NCBI RefSeq assembly: GCF_029945805.1
Contig: NZ_JAQSDH010000022.1
Coordinates: 62,001-126,000 of the forward strand
Source: Flavobacterium sp.
GTDB taxonomy: Bacteria; Bacteroidota; Bacteroidia; Flavobacteriales; Flavobacteriaceae
DNA: 64,000 nucleotides
Reading direction: 5' to 3'
Within the stretch, counting starts at the first letter, position 1, and every line of letters begins with the position of its first letter. This document shows, piece after piece, positions 52,886 to 63,593 of this stretch. The notes below the pieces were generated by a model. It was not told the origin of the DNA. It worked only from the letters and a program-made list of their open reading frames with translations, and ran no database searches. A program made the position numbers and the translations under genes.

Positions 52886-52933
52886 CGCAAAGAACACAAA
52901 GCTTTGCGAACCTAGCGTTCCCTTTGCGGTTAA
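52886..52933. repeat. CGCAAAG/CTTTGCG intergenic repeat element
   Basis: CGCAAAG at 52886 and CTTTGCG at 52902-52908 form an inverted pair, and a second CTTTGCGGTTAA follows at 52922-52933. It is related in sequence to the cluster at 16803-16847 and lies between convergent genes. Confidence 0.65.
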
Positions 52934-52936
52934 GTA

Positions 52937-55696
52937 CTATGTTTTCTCCTCAAATGGTTTGTCAATATTCAAAATTTCTTGTAGTAAATCTACAATCTGT
53001 TCCAAGTAGTTTTCCATTATTTCTGCTGAAATTACAGGATTCTCGTCTTTGTCTTCTTTGAGTTTGAAAGGTAAAAATCCACCTTTTAAATTCTTAAAAG
53101 ATATGATTCCGGCTTGAATTTCTTGTCCGTTTGCTTTCGGTTCATACATAAAAACATAGGCTAAAAGCTGAATTATTTTGTCGTTCTTGATATCTTCCGT
53201 CAAGCCAAGCCACTCTTTTAAAACCACATTATTCTTGTCAACTTTTCCAGTTTTATAATCGATGATTCTGACTTTACCGTTGCGGAGTTCAATTCGATCC
53301 ACATTTCCCTTAATCAATACCGGAAAAGGAAGTCGCGCATCAGATAAAGTTCGTTCATAAGTAGTTTCTAAGGCTACAATCTGAACTATATCGCCTTGCT
53401 CTAAACTTTCGAGTTCGAGTTTCAGGAAGTTGAGTACATTTCGTTTAGCCACTTCAAACGCTAATAAGTTCCTGCCTTTTTTGATTTCGCCCTCTTTATA
53501 AACTTCCTTAAATTGTTTCAAAACCTCATCATCTATTTTCGAAAGGCAATTTTTAATATCTGCAGTCGTTAAAATTCGACCAATAAAAGGTTTGTATAAT
53601 TCTTCTAGGGCGCCGTGAATTATGGTTCCTAAAGTATTGGCAGCAATGTTCTCCTCAACCTCATCCGTTTCAGAAATGCGCAATACTCGTTGAAAATAAA
53701 ACTGAATCGGATTTCTAATATAAGTCGTCAATGAAGAAGGAGAAAATCCTTTTTCGGCAATTTCGCGCAGACGCAGCATGATGCTTTCGGTCTTTGGAAC
53801 GACTATGGGTTGATGCGCAATATTCGGCACATCAGGATTATAATGCTGAAAAGTCAAATTGTGTTTGGGTTGTTTTTCCACTTCCAATTGGGTAATAAAA
53901 CGGCTCTTTTCACCAGCATCAAAACCTTCGCTATCGGCATTATAAATCAGGTAAATATTCTTTGCTCGTTGTAATAAATGATAAAAGTGATACGTATAAA
54001 TGGCATCTTTTTCTTTGAAAGTGGGCAAACCATATTCCTTCTTTACATCATACGGAATAAAAGAATTCGTTGATTTTCCGGCAGGGAATTTACCTTCGTT
54101 AACTGATGTTATGATCACGGTTTCGAAATCGAGCACACGACTTTCCAAAACTCCCATAATTTGCAACCCATTCAGCGGTTCGCCTTCAAAGGAAACTTCG
54201 GCTACCTCAATAACTTGTTTGTAAATGGCTTGCAGCGTTTTGATATCGTCAATTTTTTTATGGTCTGCGAAATAAGAAATCATCTTATTAACGACTTTAA
54301 ATATCGAATACACAAAAGCATTCGTTATCTTTTCCTCTTCGTTTTCATAGTTTAAATTGTCTTTTATCTTCAGTAGAATTTGAGAAAGATTCTCTAAAAC
54401 TGCAACCGAATTCGTATCCCACTTTTTAAAAATAAATTGGAATAATTCATTGCCTTCTGGATGCAATTCTTCGACTTTTTTATGAGTGATGAACGTATAG
54501 TTATTTTTATTAATTCGATACACCAATTCGCCTGCATTGACGAAAGGTTCAACTAAGGGATGCGTTAAAATATCGAGAACATCTTTATAATACATCACAT
54601 AGCTTGCCGCATTTCTGGATAAAGCATTGCTGTGCATTTTGAATAATTTGGCAATAAGCAACTGAGCCGGATTATTTTTACTCGAAAATCCCATAGTGAT
54701 GTTTAATGCGTCAACAGTATTGGGTAAAGAATGTAAAATCGGTAAAAGCAAATTCTCTTCGCCAAGTACCAAAGCAACATTCTGGAGGTTAGCATTGTTT
54801 TCCTCGATATGTTTTTCGATAATGCTGCCTGCAATTTTAGCTTGTCCAATTGATTTGGAAGTAGCAATGACATGAATATTCTTTTCTTCCTTAAAATCGT
54901 TTACAATCCATTCATAGGGATGGGTTTTATAATAGATCCAATCTGATTTGAATCTGCGCTGGAAAAGTCCGGCATCGTGGAAAGAATCGTACAGAAGGGT
55001 TTCATCAATATCCCAATAGATTCTAGCATTATCCAAAGCTAAAAGATGTTGAAATATCTTTTCTTCCGCTTGATTCAATGCGTTAAAACCGGCAAAAACG
55101 AATTTTTTATCACTATTATTTTCCGAGAAATGATCTAAATTTTGAACGGCCTCGCGATAAATTAATCCTTGATAACCAACACCTTTGTTAAGTAAGTATT
55201 GATAAAGAGCATGATAGTAGTCGGGAAGTTTTTTCCAGAAAGCAAGATGCTTTTCAATCAAATCGGTTCGTTTGTTGCTATCAACAGACCAATGTTCAAT
55301 TTCTTTAATATTCTCAAGGTATTTTAGAATTTTATTTGGGACAAGAAGGTAACGGTCAATTTCGTTAAAATCTTGCAGCAGTGTTTTGGCCCAATTAGCA
55401 AAGTTTTCGAAGGATTCCTGTTTGTCAATATCTGTAATAGAAAGATAGACTTCATAAAATTCAAACAAGAGTTCGACGCTATCAATAGAACGAATTCCGG
55501 CAACATCCTGAATAAAATCTTCAATACTTATGATTTCAGGTGCAAATATAGTGTTGGTAATTAATGACTTCAATTCATCAATTAGGAAAACTTTGGCTCT
55601 TTTATTAGGAAGAACAATGGTTAACTCTGATAAAGTATCTGAATGATTTTTTAAAACTTCCTGGGCAAGGTGATGAAGAAATGTTGGTTTTGACAT
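52937..55696 (-). CDS. AddB-like PD-(D/E)XK nuclease/helicase-fold protein
   Basis: 919 residues. The N-terminal part is a degenerate helicase fold without a clear Walker A ('IVLPNKRAKVFLIDELKS'). The C-terminal nuclease domain (about 655-915) has 'SSLTTYIRNPIQFYFQRVLR' and the catalytic 'VRIIDYKTGKVD' near 815. The iron-sulfur cysteines of firmicute AddB are absent. It most likely works with the AddA-like protein at 58508 in double-strand break end processing, although the two are separated by ompA-like and kbl genes. Confidence 0.85.
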   Translation of the reverse strand: MSKPTFLHHLAQEVLKNHSDTLSELTIVLPNKRAKVFLIDELKSLITNTIFAPEIISIEDFIQDVAGIRSIDSVELLFEFYEVYLSITDIDKQESFENFANWAKTLLQDFNEIDRYLLVPNKILKYLENIKEIEHWSVDSNKRTDLIEKHLAFWKKLPDYYHALYQYLLNKGVGYQGLIYREAVQNLDHFSENNSDKKFVFAGFNALNQAEEKIFQHLLALDNARIYWDIDETLLYDSFHDAGLFQRRFKSDWIYYKTHPYEWIVNDFKEEKNIHVIATSKSIGQAKIAGSIIEKHIEENNANLQNVALVLGEENLLLPILHSLPNTVDALNITMGFSSKNNPAQLLIAKLFKMHSNALSRNAASYVMYYKDVLDILTHPLVEPFVNAGELVYRINKNNYTFITHKKVEELHPEGNELFQFIFKKWDTNSVAVLENLSQILLKIKDNLNYENEEEKITNAFVYSIFKVVNKMISYFADHKKIDDIKTLQAIYKQVIEVAEVSFEGEPLNGLQIMGVLESRVLDFETVIITSVNEGKFPAGKSTNSFIPYDVKKEYGLPTFKEKDAIYTYHFYHLLQRAKNIYLIYNADSEGFDAGEKSRFITQLEVEKQPKHNLTFQHYNPDVPNIAHQPIVVPKTESIMLRLREIAEKGFSPSSLTTYIRNPIQFYFQRVLRISETDEVEENIAANTLGTIIHGALEELYKPFIGRILTTADIKNCLSKIDDEVLKQFKEVYKEGEIKKGRNLLAFEVAKRNVLNFLKLELESLEQGDIVQIVALETTYERTLSDARLPFPVLIKGNVDRIELRNGKVRIIDYKTGKVDKNNVVLKEWLGLTEDIKNDKIIQLLAYVFMYEPKANGQEIQAGIISFKNLKGGFLPFKLKEDKDENPVISAEIMENYLEQIVDLLQEILNIDKPFEEKT

Positions 55697-55707
55697 GCTA
55701 TAAAAAT

Positions 55708-55740
55708 AAAAAAACGCCCCGAATATCGGAGCGTTTTCTT
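55708..55740 (-). terminator. Terminator of the OmpA/TSP3 gene
   Basis: On the minus strand AAAACGCTCCGA / TCGGGGCGTTTT with a short loop and a T run, 20 bp after the stop. Confidence 0.85.
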
Positions 55741-55758
55741 AAAAATATTTTAGAAAAA

Positions 55759-57153
55759 TTATTTTATTAATTTTACTTCTGTTCTTCTGTTATTAGCTTT
55801 ACCAGCTTTAGTCTTATTACTATCGATTGGTTTAGATTCTCCAAAACCAACTGAAGATAATCTATCCGAAGCAATACCGTTTTCAACTAAGAAATCTTTA
55901 ACGGCTTTAGCTCTACTTTCAGAAAGTATTTGGTTAGATGCATCTGAACCATCGCTATCAGTGTGACCTTCTAATGAGAAGTTAGAATTAGGATATTCTT
56001 TCAAGATAGCAACCATAGCTTGTAATACTGGGTAAGTTTGTTGTTTGAATGAAGATTTACCGCTATCAAATAAGATAGTTTTCGCATAATCATTCAATTT
56101 TTTCATAACTTCATCAGATACTTCTGGACAACCATTGTTAGCAACAGTTCCTGCTACATCTGGACATTTGTCATCTTTATCTAATACTTTATCTCCATCT
56201 CTATCTGGCCAAGGACAACCTGCGTTTTCTTTTGGACCTTTAACATCTGGACATTTGTCAGCTTTATCAGTAATTCCGTCTCCGTCAATATCAGGACAAC
56301 CGTTTAATGATTTCAAACCAGCAACATCTGGACAAGCATCATCTTTATCAGCAATTCCGTCTCCGTCAGTATCAGGACATCCGTTGAATTCAACTGGACC
56401 AGCAACATCTGGACAAGCATCATCTTTATCAGCAATTCCGTCTCCGTCAGTATCAGGACATCCGTTGAATTGTTTTAAACCAGCAACCTCTGGACAAGCA
56501 TCATCTTTGTCGTAAATTCCGTCTCCGTCTGTATCTTTTCCTCCAAATTTGAAAGTAAGACCTGCGAAGTGTTGCATGTGAGTTGGCATATCTTCACGTA
56601 CATCTTCGAAAGAATATTTGTAAGTAGAACGAACCGAAAGACCTACCATTTCAGTAAACCAATATGTTAAACCTAAACCTCCGTTTACAGTACCTGCGTG
56701 CAACTCATCTCCAATCCATGTGTAACCTCCACCTACGTGGATAGATGGATCAATTTTTTTAGATTTAATCAAATTCATTAAACTGTAATTGATAACTGCA
56801 TCAGCCGCATAGTAATTTTTGTCTCCAATATTAACGACTGTGTAAGGTCCTTCACCAACTCTAGGTAATACGTACCTTGTAATTCTGTTAACAGATCCTG
56901 TAATTCCAAAAGAGAAATTACTTCCAACGTATTTAGATACGTTTACATAAGACACTGAAGGAAGGATATTCCAGTTCTTTTTAGCATTAAAATACTGAGA
57001 GAATTGGTCTTCTACTTTAGTAGCAGCGCTAACTCTTGTATCTACTGCATTAACCCCAAACGAAATCGCCCAAGGATTGTTGCTGTCTTGAGCTTGTGAG
57101 CTGAACCCAGCCAACATCACCAAAGCAACGAATAATTTGTTAAGATGTTTCAT
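55759..57153 (-). CDS. OmpA family protein with thrombospondin type 3 repeats
   Basis: About 464 residues from ATG 57153 ([20 protein letters not shown], signal peptide); the longer frame to 57225 is rejected, also because a promoter overlaps it. An N-terminal barrel (about 20-205) is followed by five calcium-binding TSP3-type repeats of ~27 residues ('[19 protein letters not shown]') and an OmpA peptidoglycan-binding domain (about 360-464) with '[20 protein letters not shown]'. It should anchor the outer membrane to the cell wall. The repeats are also strong at DNA level. Confidence 0.94.
   Translation of the reverse strand: MKHLNKLFVALVMLAGFSSQAQDSNNPWAISFGVNAVDTRVSAATKVEDQFSQYFNAKKNWNILPSVSYVNVSKYVGSNFSFGITGSVNRITRYVLPRVGEGPYTVVNIGDKNYYAADAVINYSLMNLIKSKKIDPSIHVGGGYTWIGDELHAGTVNGGLGLTYWFTEMVGLSVRSTYKYSFEDVREDMPTHMQHFAGLTFKFGGKDTDGDGIYDKDDACPEVAGLKQFNGCPDTDGDGIADKDDACPDVAGPVEFNGCPDTDGDGIADKDDACPDVAGLKSLNGCPDIDGDGITDKADKCPDVKGPKENAGCPWPDRDGDKVLDKDDKCPDVAGTVANNGCPEVSDEVMKKLNDYAKTILFDSGKSSFKQQTYPVLQAMVAILKEYPNSNFSLEGHTDSDGSDASNQILSESRAKAVKDFLVENGIASDRLSSVGFGESKPIDSNKTKAGKANNRRTEVKLIK
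56200..56525 (-). repeat. 81-bp coding repeats (TSP3 units)
   Basis: Consecutive ~81-bp units encode the TSP3 repeats; the two in the middle (about 56310-56470) are nearly identical in DNA. The antisense strand is open across them but is not a gene. Confidence 0.75.
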
Positions 57154-57189
57154 ACTTAAATTGATTAGATTATAATAATTATAATGGGA

Positions 57190-57220
57190 CAAAAGTAATA
57201 CGTAATATTCTAATATCAAA
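57190..57220 (-). promoter_or_regulatory. Promoter of the OmpA/TSP3 gene
   Basis: On the minus strand TTTG (57217-57220), exactly 19 bases, then TACTTTTG (57190-57197). This matches the Bacteroidota consensus TTTG-N19-TAnnTTTG completely. It lies 37 bp upstream of the chosen ATG. Confidence 0.8.
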
Positions 57221-57276
57221 ATCAAAATGTTAAAATGTGTGAATTATATAAGGATTCAACAGTAATTCTGAAATTT

Positions 57277-58476
57277 TTATACTTTTTTTTCAATGTTTAG
57301 CATTTCGGCAACGGCAGCAAAAGCGTTTATTGCCTTGTCCAAATGTTGCTGGGTATGAGCTGCGGAGAGCTGTACTCTAATACGCGCTTTGTCTCTTGGC
57401 ACCACTGGAAAAAAGAAGCCGATAACATAAATTCCTTTTTTCAAAAGTTCGTCCGCCATAATTTGAGATAATTTTGCATCGTATAACATAACTGGAACAA
57501 TTGCCGAATCACCATCAATGAAATCAATTCCGGCCTTTCTTAAGCCGTCTTTGAAGTAATTTGTATTCCATTCTAATGTATCGCGAAGTGTAGTGTCTTT
57601 TTCTAATAATTCGAAAACCTTGATGGAGGCACCAACAATTGCCGGGGCCAATGAATTTGAAAATAAATAAGGACGCGAACGCTGACGCAGAAGTTCTATA
57701 ACTTCTTTTTTTGCTGTAGTATAGCCACCCATTGCGCCGCCCAACGCTTTTCCTAATGTTCCTGTGATAATATCGACGCGTCCCAGTACTCCTTTTGCTT
57801 CCATCGTTCCTTTTCCGGTTGCGCCAATAAAGCCCGCGGCGTGACATTCGTCAACCATTACTAAGGCATCATATTTGTCGGCCAAATCACAGATTTTATC
57901 TAATGGCGCTACTAATCCATCCATGGAGAAAACTCCGTCCGTTACAATAAGTTTGAAACGATGTCCGGCTTCAACCGCTTTTTTTAACTGGTTTTCCAAA
58001 TCTTCCATATTGGAATTTTCATAACGATACCGCGCTGCTTTACACAAACGAACACCATCTATAATAGAAGCATGATTCAAACTATCTGAAATAATGCAAT
58101 CTTCTTCTCCTAATAAAGGTTCGAAAACGCCACCATTCGCGTCAAAAGCCGCCGCATATAATATCGTGTCTTCGGTTCCGTAGAAATCGGCTATCTTTTT
58201 TTCTAATGTTTTATGAATATCTTGAGTTCCGCAAATAAAACGCACAGACGACATTCCGAAACCATGTGTATCCAAAGCATCTTTTGCTGCTTGTACGACT
58301 TCCGGATGTGAAGACAATCCTAGATAATTATTGGCACAGAAGTTTAAAACTGTTTCGCCATTCACCGTAATTTCTGCTCCTTGCGGTGATGTAATAATGC
58401 GTTCTTTTTTGAAAATTCCATTTTGCTCAATGGCGTTCAATTCATTTTGTAGGTGTTGTTGAATTTTTCCGTACAT
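57277..58476 (-). CDS. kbl: Glycine C-acetyltransferase
   Basis: 399 residues. It is a PLP enzyme of the alpha-oxoamine synthase family joining acetyl-CoA and glycine to 2-amino-3-oxobutyrate (threonine breakdown, reverse direction). Motifs: '[12 protein letters not shown]' near 50, '[11 protein letters not shown]' at 131-141, '[11 protein letters not shown]' at 208-218 and PLP Lys243 in '[10 protein letters not shown]'. Close relatives (KBL/BioF/ALAS) share these; the length and start '[13 protein letters not shown]' favour KBL. It is not in an operon with a threonine dehydrogenase. Confidence 0.92.
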   Translation of the reverse strand: MYGKIQQHLQNELNAIEQNGIFKKERIITSPQGAEITVNGETVLNFCANNYLGLSSHPEVVQAAKDALDTHGFGMSSVRFICGTQDIHKTLEKKIADFYGTEDTILYAAAFDANGGVFEPLLGEEDCIISDSLNHASIIDGVRLCKAARYRYENSNMEDLENQLKKAVEAGHRFKLIVTDGVFSMDGLVAPLDKICDLADKYDALVMVDECHAAGFIGATGKGTMEAKGVLGRVDIITGTLGKALGGAMGGYTTAKKEVIELLRQRSRPYLFSNSLAPAIVGASIKVFELLEKDTTLRDTLEWNTNYFKDGLRKAGIDFIDGDSAIVPVMLYDAKLSQIMADELLKKGIYVIGFFFPVVPRDKARIRVQLSAAHTQQHLDKAINAFAAVAEMLNIEKKV

Positions 58477-58507
58477 GGTATTTAGTTGTTGTTTATTTTT
58501 TTTCTGG

Positions 58508-61500
58508 TTACAAATTTACCACTTCCAAAGTTTCTCCAATATAAACGAGCGCTTTTTTAGTGACTTTAAAACCCATATTTTCAATTGCGCTTTGGTAACT
58601 TTCTAATTGCAATTGGTATTTTGGCTGATGTGAACCCGTTTTATAATCCAATAAATAGATTTCGTTCTGATTGTTAAGCACCATTCTGTCTGGCTTCACA
58701 ATGTTTCCTTCTTTTTGGATAATGGTTTTTTCATTTAAGATTTTATTTTGAATTGCGAAAAATGATTCTAACTCCGTGTGATTTACAATTTCATTAATTG
58801 TTTTCAAAACCACTTCTTTTTGACTCGAAACAATCAATCCGTTTTCAATAGCTTTGGTTAAAGCCAAATCAATATCGTCTTTAGTTTTTATGAATGATAA
58901 AATTTCGTGCAGAATGTTTCCGTATTCAATGGCTCTTTGCTGATGCGTATTCCACATCAAACTTTCACGTTGCGCAATTTTGATATTTTTCGGATTTAAT
59001 GTCGCTGCAAGTTGTGGAATCGTTTTGGTTTGATCGATGATTTCTTTCGTTACCGATAATTTATTGGGCATACCAAATTCATAGTCCAATTTACTTTCTT
59101 CAAAGCCTTTGTCTTCCAAAAACCGAATGAAAAACGAGGCCATAGTATTTGGATAATTCCCTTCTTTATTAGGCGTTTGCATACCCGAAATAATAAACAG
59201 TTGCTCTTCGGCTCTTGTTAACGCTACGTATAAAACATTGACATCATCAAGCAAATCTTCCTGCTTTTTCTGACTGTAAAGTAGTGCAGCTTCTTCGCCA
59301 TAATTCGAAACCATATTGCTTTTATCGACCAAAACTTTTGGCAAACCAAATTGCTCTGCATCGGCGTTGAGCCAAATTTTCTCTTTTGGACCTTTACTGT
59401 AATCTTCATCGGCAAAAGGAAAAATCACCACCGGAAATTCCAATCCTTTTGATTTGTGAATCGTCATAATCCGAACGGCATCATTGCCTTCAGGCGACGG
59501 AATACTCAACTTTTCAGAATTGGCAATCCAATAATTCAGAAATTCCGAAATTCCGGCTTGCTTCTTCAAATCGTGTTCCAAAACCAAATCCAAAAAGAAT
59601 TGAACATAGGCATTTCGTTTCTGAATCGAAATAATTTTCGAAATAATGATCTCGGTAGCTTCGTATAATGACTTCTTACGAATGTTAGCAAACGAAAAAT
59701 CGATCGCGAATCCGTTCAACCATTTTTGGAACTCGGTTTCATCGCTTAAATTCATTCCTTCTGCAATAAAATCATGCGTTTGAAGTCGATCTTGCTCTAA
59801 AGCTAAATAATAAAGGAAATTTGCTTTCGCCAATAAATCGTATTTATTATTCAAATAAGACAAAACTGAAAGTATACTTTGCACTTCTGAAGACGCTCCA
59901 AGCAACAAACTATCAGTTGACAAAATCGGAATTCCATTTTCCGTTAAATAGTTGGCAACTTCGGTTCCGTGCGATTTTTTTCGCGTTAGGATTACGATGT
60001 CCTTATTGCGGAATCCACTGGATTTTACCTTGTGAATCGTTGCTAAAACTGCTTGAAGATACAATTCGTTTTTTGCCAGATTTTCTTCTTCACCAAATTC
60101 TGCTTTCTCCATTTTTGGAACAAACGAAATATTTACATATCCGCCCTTTTTAGAGTTTTCCTGCTGGAAACTATGGTTTTTGTATAATTCTTTATAATCC
60201 TCATTCGTAAATTCATCCGATAAAAATCCGAAGAAATTATTATTGAAGTTGACAATTTCAGAATAACTTCTCCAATTCGTTTCCAATGAAAATAGCTTTT
60301 TGTCCGGATTCACAAATGGATTTATCTCTTTGCTTAACGCTATAAATTGTTCCGCTTTTCCACCACGCCAGCGGTAAATCGACTGTTTTGGATCTCCAAC
60401 AATCATCAAACTTCCTCTTTCGCCAGACAAATCTTCACTCGAAAGTGAATTGTCTATTAGCGGAATCAGATTGCACCATTGCATTTCAGAAGTATCTTGA
60501 AATTCGTCAATGAAAAAATGCTTGTACTTTTCGCCTAAACGTTCATAAATAAAAGGTGCAGGCTGATTTTGTATTTGGTCGAAAATGAGTTTATTAAATT
60601 CAGAAATAGATAGAATTCCTTGTTCTTTTTGGATTTTATTCAGTTCGTTACTAACCGTATTCAGTAAGGAAAGTGGCGTAATGTTTTTTAAGAAGGCTTC
60701 ATAGAAATCGATTTTCTGATGAATCGCATAAATAGAAGCCAAAACCACAAGTAATTCTGGAATTATAGATTCAATAATTTCCTTATCGGATGCCGTTTTG
60801 TTGATCTTTATGTCTTCAAATTCGTGATAGGTTTTATTTTTCGGATTGAATTTTCCATCTACTACACTTCTCAAATGATTCGGAAAATGCCCGGCAGAGA
60901 ATGATTTTTCATTGATTCCATTCTTCTCAATTAAAGCTAAATTATTGTTCGCCAACGTTACACTTTCAGCTCTTAATTCTTCACAAAGTTTGATCAGTTT
61001 AGCTTTGATTTCGATAAAATCTTCAATTTTTTTAGTGTTGAAATGGGTGATTTCTTCTCGATTGTTTTCATTCAGAATCAGTTTCCCTGTTTCCATAATA
61101 TCGCGTGAAACATCCCAACTTTTATCATCATCGGTTTTTTCCATTGTGAAATCGACCAGCAATTTGGTTAATTGTTCATCATTTCCGGCTTCGGCAATTA
61201 TAGCATCAACGGCTTCTGTCAAAAGATTTTCGGGATCCAATGTAACTTCAAAAGTAATTGGCAAATTCAAATCGTGTGCAAACGCGCGAATAACTTTGTG
61301 CGTGAATTTATCAATCGTCGAAATATCGAAAGCGGCATAATTGTGAATTAAATTCTTAATAATGCTTTTGGCTTTTTCGGTTATTGAGGCAAAACTCAAA
61401 CCAGTTTCCGCATTAATATCCTGCATTAATTGTAAGGCCTTATCAGAAGGATTTTCTTTAGCAAACTCCGAAAGACTTTCCACCACACGACTTTTCATTT

Positions 61501-61657
61501 CGTGCACCGCTTTATTGGTAAATGTGATGGCAAGAATATTGCGATAAGCGTCTTGCTTTTTAGATAATAGAATAATTTTAAGGTATTCTTTGACCAAGGC
61601 ATACGTTTTTCCGGATCCTGCTGATGCATCGTATATTGAGAAAGCTGGTTTTTGCAT
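58508..61657 (-). CDS. AddA-like UvrD-type helicase-nuclease
   Basis: 1049 residues. SF1A helicase motifs in order: Walker A '[11 protein letters not shown]' at the N-terminus, Walker B '[13 protein letters not shown]' near 390, motif III '[14 protein letters not shown]' near 420, motif V '[13 protein letters not shown]' near 735 and motif VI '[11 protein letters not shown]' near 815. The C-terminal RecB-like nuclease has '[15 protein letters not shown]' near 1010. It is a complete helicase-nuclease for recombinational repair, likely partner of the protein at 52937. Confidence 0.92.
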   Translation of the reverse strand: MQKPAFSIYDASAGSGKTYALVKEYLKIILLSKKQDAYRNILAITFTNKAVHEMKSRVVESLSEFAKENPSDKALQLMQDINAETGLSFASITEKAKSIIKNLIHNYAAFDISTIDKFTHKVIRAFAHDLNLPITFEVTLDPENLLTEAVDAIIAEAGNDEQLTKLLVDFTMEKTDDDKSWDVSRDIMETGKLILNENNREEITHFNTKKIEDFIEIKAKLIKLCEELRAESVTLANNNLALIEKNGINEKSFSAGHFPNHLRSVVDGKFNPKNKTYHEFEDIKINKTASDKEIIESIIPELLVVLASIYAIHQKIDFYEAFLKNITPLSLLNTVSNELNKIQKEQGILSISEFNKLIFDQIQNQPAPFIYERLGEKYKHFFIDEFQDTSEMQWCNLIPLIDNSLSSEDLSGERGSLMIVGDPKQSIYRWRGGKAEQFIALSKEINPFVNPDKKLFSLETNWRSYSEIVNFNNNFFGFLSDEFTNEDYKELYKNHSFQQENSKKGGYVNISFVPKMEKAEFGEEENLAKNELYLQAVLATIHKVKSSGFRNKDIVILTRKKSHGTEVANYLTENGIPILSTDSLLLGASSEVQSILSVLSYLNNKYDLLAKANFLYYLALEQDRLQTHDFIAEGMNLSDETEFQKWLNGFAIDFSFANIRKKSLYEATEIIISKIISIQKRNAYVQFFLDLVLEHDLKKQAGISEFLNYWIANSEKLSIPSPEGNDAVRIMTIHKSKGLEFPVVIFPFADEDYSKGPKEKIWLNADAEQFGLPKVLVDKSNMVSNYGEEAALLYSQKKQEDLLDDVNVLYVALTRAEEQLFIISGMQTPNKEGNYPNTMASFFIRFLEDKGFEESKLDYEFGMPNKLSVTKEIIDQTKTIPQLAATLNPKNIKIAQRESLMWNTHQQRAIEYGNILHEILSFIKTKDDIDLALTKAIENGLIVSSQKEVVLKTINEIVNHTELESFFAIQNKILNEKTIIQKEGNIVKPDRMVLNNQNEIYLLDYKTGSHQPKYQLQLESYQSAIENMGFKVTKKALVYIGETLEVVNL

Positions 61658-61738
61658 TTTTTTCTATTCTTTTATAAGTTCTAGGGTGTACACATATTTC
61701 ACAATCCTTAATCTTTAGAGCGTGTTTAGGTAAACATT

Positions 61739-62263
61739 TTACTTTTTCTTTTCTGTTACATACACAAAATTTAACTTGCTGGATTCGCCATAATATTCAA
61801 CTTCAAATTCATCCACTTTAACTGCTCCTGTTTTTTCGATTGCCTTTTGAGAACGATAATTTGATGCACCGACATGGAAATACACTTTATCCACAAATTG
61901 AAATGCATAATCAAGCATGATTTTCTTCAAGGCTTTGTTATATCCTTTGCCCCAGAATTTAATTCCGATAAAAGTATAGCCAATCAAAACTGAATTATCC
62001 TTTTCGTTGTAGGCATAATATCGGCTACAGCCAACCACTTCATTTGTAACAGCATCTAGAATCAGAAAAGCGCCTTTCGATTCAATTGCGCCCTTGAAAT
62101 AGTTGGTGAAATCTTCCAATTTATAGCGATTCGAATTTGGATGCTGTTCCCAAACTAAGGGATCAGATGCTACTTCAAATAATTTATCAAAATCATATTC
62201 CTGAAGCGGTATTAATTTTATTAAATCGTCTTGAAGGAAGTCAGGTTGTAAATCGAAGGACAT
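61739..62263 (-). CDS. GNAT family N-acetyltransferase (RimJ/RimL type)
   Basis: 174 residues. The fold starts 'LIKLIPLQEYDFDKLFEVAS' and carries the acetyl-CoA loop region 'KFWGKGYNKALKKIMLDYAF' near 108, with 'HVGASNYRSQKAIEKTGAVK' near 132, all hallmarks of the RimL-like branch. Substrate is unknown. It stands alone, divergent from sod. Confidence 0.9.
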   Translation of the reverse strand: MSFDLQPDFLQDDLIKLIPLQEYDFDKLFEVASDPLVWEQHPNSNRYKLEDFTNYFKGAIESKGAFLILDAVTNEVVGCSRYYAYNEKDNSVLIGYTFIGIKFWGKGYNKALKKIMLDYAFQFVDKVYFHVGASNYRSQKAIEKTGAVKVDEFEVEYYGESSKLNFVYVTEKKK

Positions 62264-62370
62264 TACTAGCTTTAATTATTTGTTAATTGAAAAATAGAAT
62301 TTTCATTTACGAAGTTAAATGTTTAAATTTGAATTCAATTATTTTTACTAACTTTTAAACACGATATATT

Positions 62371-62976
62371 ATGTCTTTCGAATTACCGCAATTACCTTAT
62401 GCATACGATGCATTAGAGCCACATATTGATGCGAGAACTATGGAAATTCACCATACAAAACACCATCAAGCCTATACTACCAATCTTAATGCTGCTATTG
62501 CAGGAACAGATTTAGAAGGATTAACAATTGACAATCTTTTGATTAATTTGGATATGAAAAATGCTGCGGTTCGAAATAACGGTGGCGGATTTTACAATCA
62601 TAATTTGTTTTGGAGAGGGATGTCACCAACGGGTGGAGGGCAACCAACTGGCGAATTAGCTGATGCAATTGATGCTGCTTTTGGCAACTTTGATGAATTC
62701 AAAGCTCGTTTTTCTAAAGCAGGTGCAACACAATTTGGCTCAGGTTGGGCTTGGCTTTGTCTAAAAGAGGGTAAACTTGAAGTTTGTGGCACGCCAAATC
62801 AAGACAATCCATTAATGCCTGGAGTAGGTTGCGGCGGAACTCCTCTTCTTGGAATGGATGTTTGGGAACATGCTTATTATTTAAATTATCAAAACCGTCG
62901 TCCTGATTATATTGAAGCGTTCTTTAATGTAGTTAACTGGACGGAAGTAGCGAGATTATATGCAATAGAAAAATAA
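62371..62976 (+). CDS. sod: Superoxide dismutase (Mn/Fe)
   Basis: 201 residues. It converts superoxide to peroxide and oxygen. Metal ligands are His27 ('[10 protein letters not shown]'), a His in '[14 protein letters not shown]' near 73, and Asp and His in '[13 protein letters not shown]' near 165. Metal choice (Mn or Fe) cannot be fixed from sequence alone; '[10 protein letters not shown]' and 'GSGWAWL' suit the Mn/cambialistic group. A TAAATTTG box lies 40 bp upstream. A terminator follows. Confidence 0.95.
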   Translation: MSFELPQLPYAYDALEPHIDARTMEIHHTKHHQAYTTNLNAAIAGTDLEGLTIDNLLINLDMKNAAVRNNGGGFYNHNLFWRGMSPTGGGQPTGELADAIDAAFGNFDEFKARFSKAGATQFGSGWAWLCLKEGKLEVCGTPNQDNPLMPGVGCGGTPLLGMDVWEHAYYLNYQNRRPDYIEAFFNVVNWTEVARLYAIEK

Positions 62977-63000
62977 CAAGAATTCTTTGGTTAGGTTTAC

Positions 63001-63030
63001 AAACCGATTGTGAGAGCAGTCGGTTTTTTT
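63001..63030 (+). terminator. Terminator after sod
   Basis: AAACCGATTG / CAGTCGGTTT (one wobble) with a six-base loop and seven T, 25 bp after the stop. Confidence 0.85.
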
Positions 63031-63046
63031 ATTTGGAATTTCTCTA

Positions 63047-63120
63047 AAAATAAACAGGCGGAATTGCTTCCACCTGTTTGCCCCAAATCTACCATAAACT
63101 TAACCTACTAAATACTATGG
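63047..63120 (-). ncRNA. Putative small RNA, unit A
   Basis: The transcript would begin near 63120 with CCATAG, run through a conserved core (ending 'GGTAGATTTGGGGCAAA' in units B and C as well) and end at a terminator with a 12-bp stem (63052-63079). A TAGTTTTG box lies 5 bp before CCATAG and a TTG 19 bases further. CCATA and TATGG in the core can pair. The terminator stem differs in sequence from units B and C but keeps the fold, which supports an RNA role. Confidence 0.7.
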
Positions 63121-63237
63121 TACGGCAAAACTAAGCACAAGTTGTGAAAAAACAAGGATTTTTGTTAAAAATATATTGGGATGATAGGCAAATGAGAGTG
63201 AAATCTCTAATTTTCAACGATTTTATGAGTACTATAA

Positions 63238-63311
63238 ATAAAAAAGGTGAAAATTTCTTTTCACCCTTTTTGCCCCAAATCTACCATAAACTTAACCTAC
63301 TAATGCTATGG
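63238..63311 (-). ncRNA. Putative small RNA, unit B
   Basis: Core identical to unit C over about 45 nt, starting with CCATAG at 63311. The terminator is AGGGTGAAAA / TTTTCACCTT with T run (about 63239-63270). The promoter has TATATTTG at 63317-63324, 5 bp before the core, and TTTG at 63346-63349 (21-base spacing). Confidence 0.75.
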
Positions 63312-63428
63312 TTTACCAAATATAAAGGGCAGGAAAACTTGTAAACAAATAATTCAGATGAAATACAATAATAATCGTTAAAGTCGATTTTTTGATGTTT
63401 TTTAAGAAAAATTTGGAACTTGTAGAAA

Positions 63429-63502
63429 ATAAAAAAGGTGAAAATTTCTTTTCACCCTTTTTGCCCCAAATCTACCATAAACTTAACCTACTAATGCTAT
63501 GG
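63429..63502 (-). ncRNA. Putative small RNA, unit C
   Basis: Same core and terminator as unit B. TATATTTG lies 5 bp before CCATAG (about 63508-63515) and TTTG 21 bases upstream of it, the same spacing as unit B. The upstream sequence around 'AATAATCGTTAAA' is also shared with the region upstream of unit B, so the whole 191-bp unit is duplicated, not only the RNA. Confidence 0.75.
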
Positions 63503-63593
63503 TTCAACAAATATATAAGGTATAGAATCCTAAGTACAAATTATTTAGACGAACTACAGCAATAATCGTTAAAACGCTAAAAATGTTAAAATT

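Larger units (their letters stand above)
62977..63593. other. 617-bp non-coding region with tandem 191-bp units
   Basis: Apart from the sod terminator at its left end, the region consists of three direct repeat units on the minus strand with reference points at 63120, 63311 and 63502, exactly 191 bp apart. Each unit has a promoter box, a conserved core and a terminator. Short open frames across it are not convincing genes. Confidence 0.85.

Noticed and set aside
56135..56515. Open frame on the plus strand across the OmpA/TSP3 repeats
   Set aside because: It is antisense to the TSP3 repeats, has repeat-driven composition and no start context; the minus-strand OmpA gene explains the sequence.
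60912..61340. 142-codon plus-strand frame inside the AddA-like gene
   Set aside because: It is fully antisense to conserved helicase coding sequence and serine rich, as expected of a shadow frame.
63144..63344. Short plus-strand open frame in the sRNA region
   Set aside because: It crosses the unit B core and terminator, has no signal or domain, and runs against the promoter and terminator direction.
63047..63502. 191-bp repeats as a CRISPR or an insertion sequence
   Set aside because: Repeats are far too long and few for CRISPR, no cas genes lie near, and there is no transposase or terminal inverted repeat.
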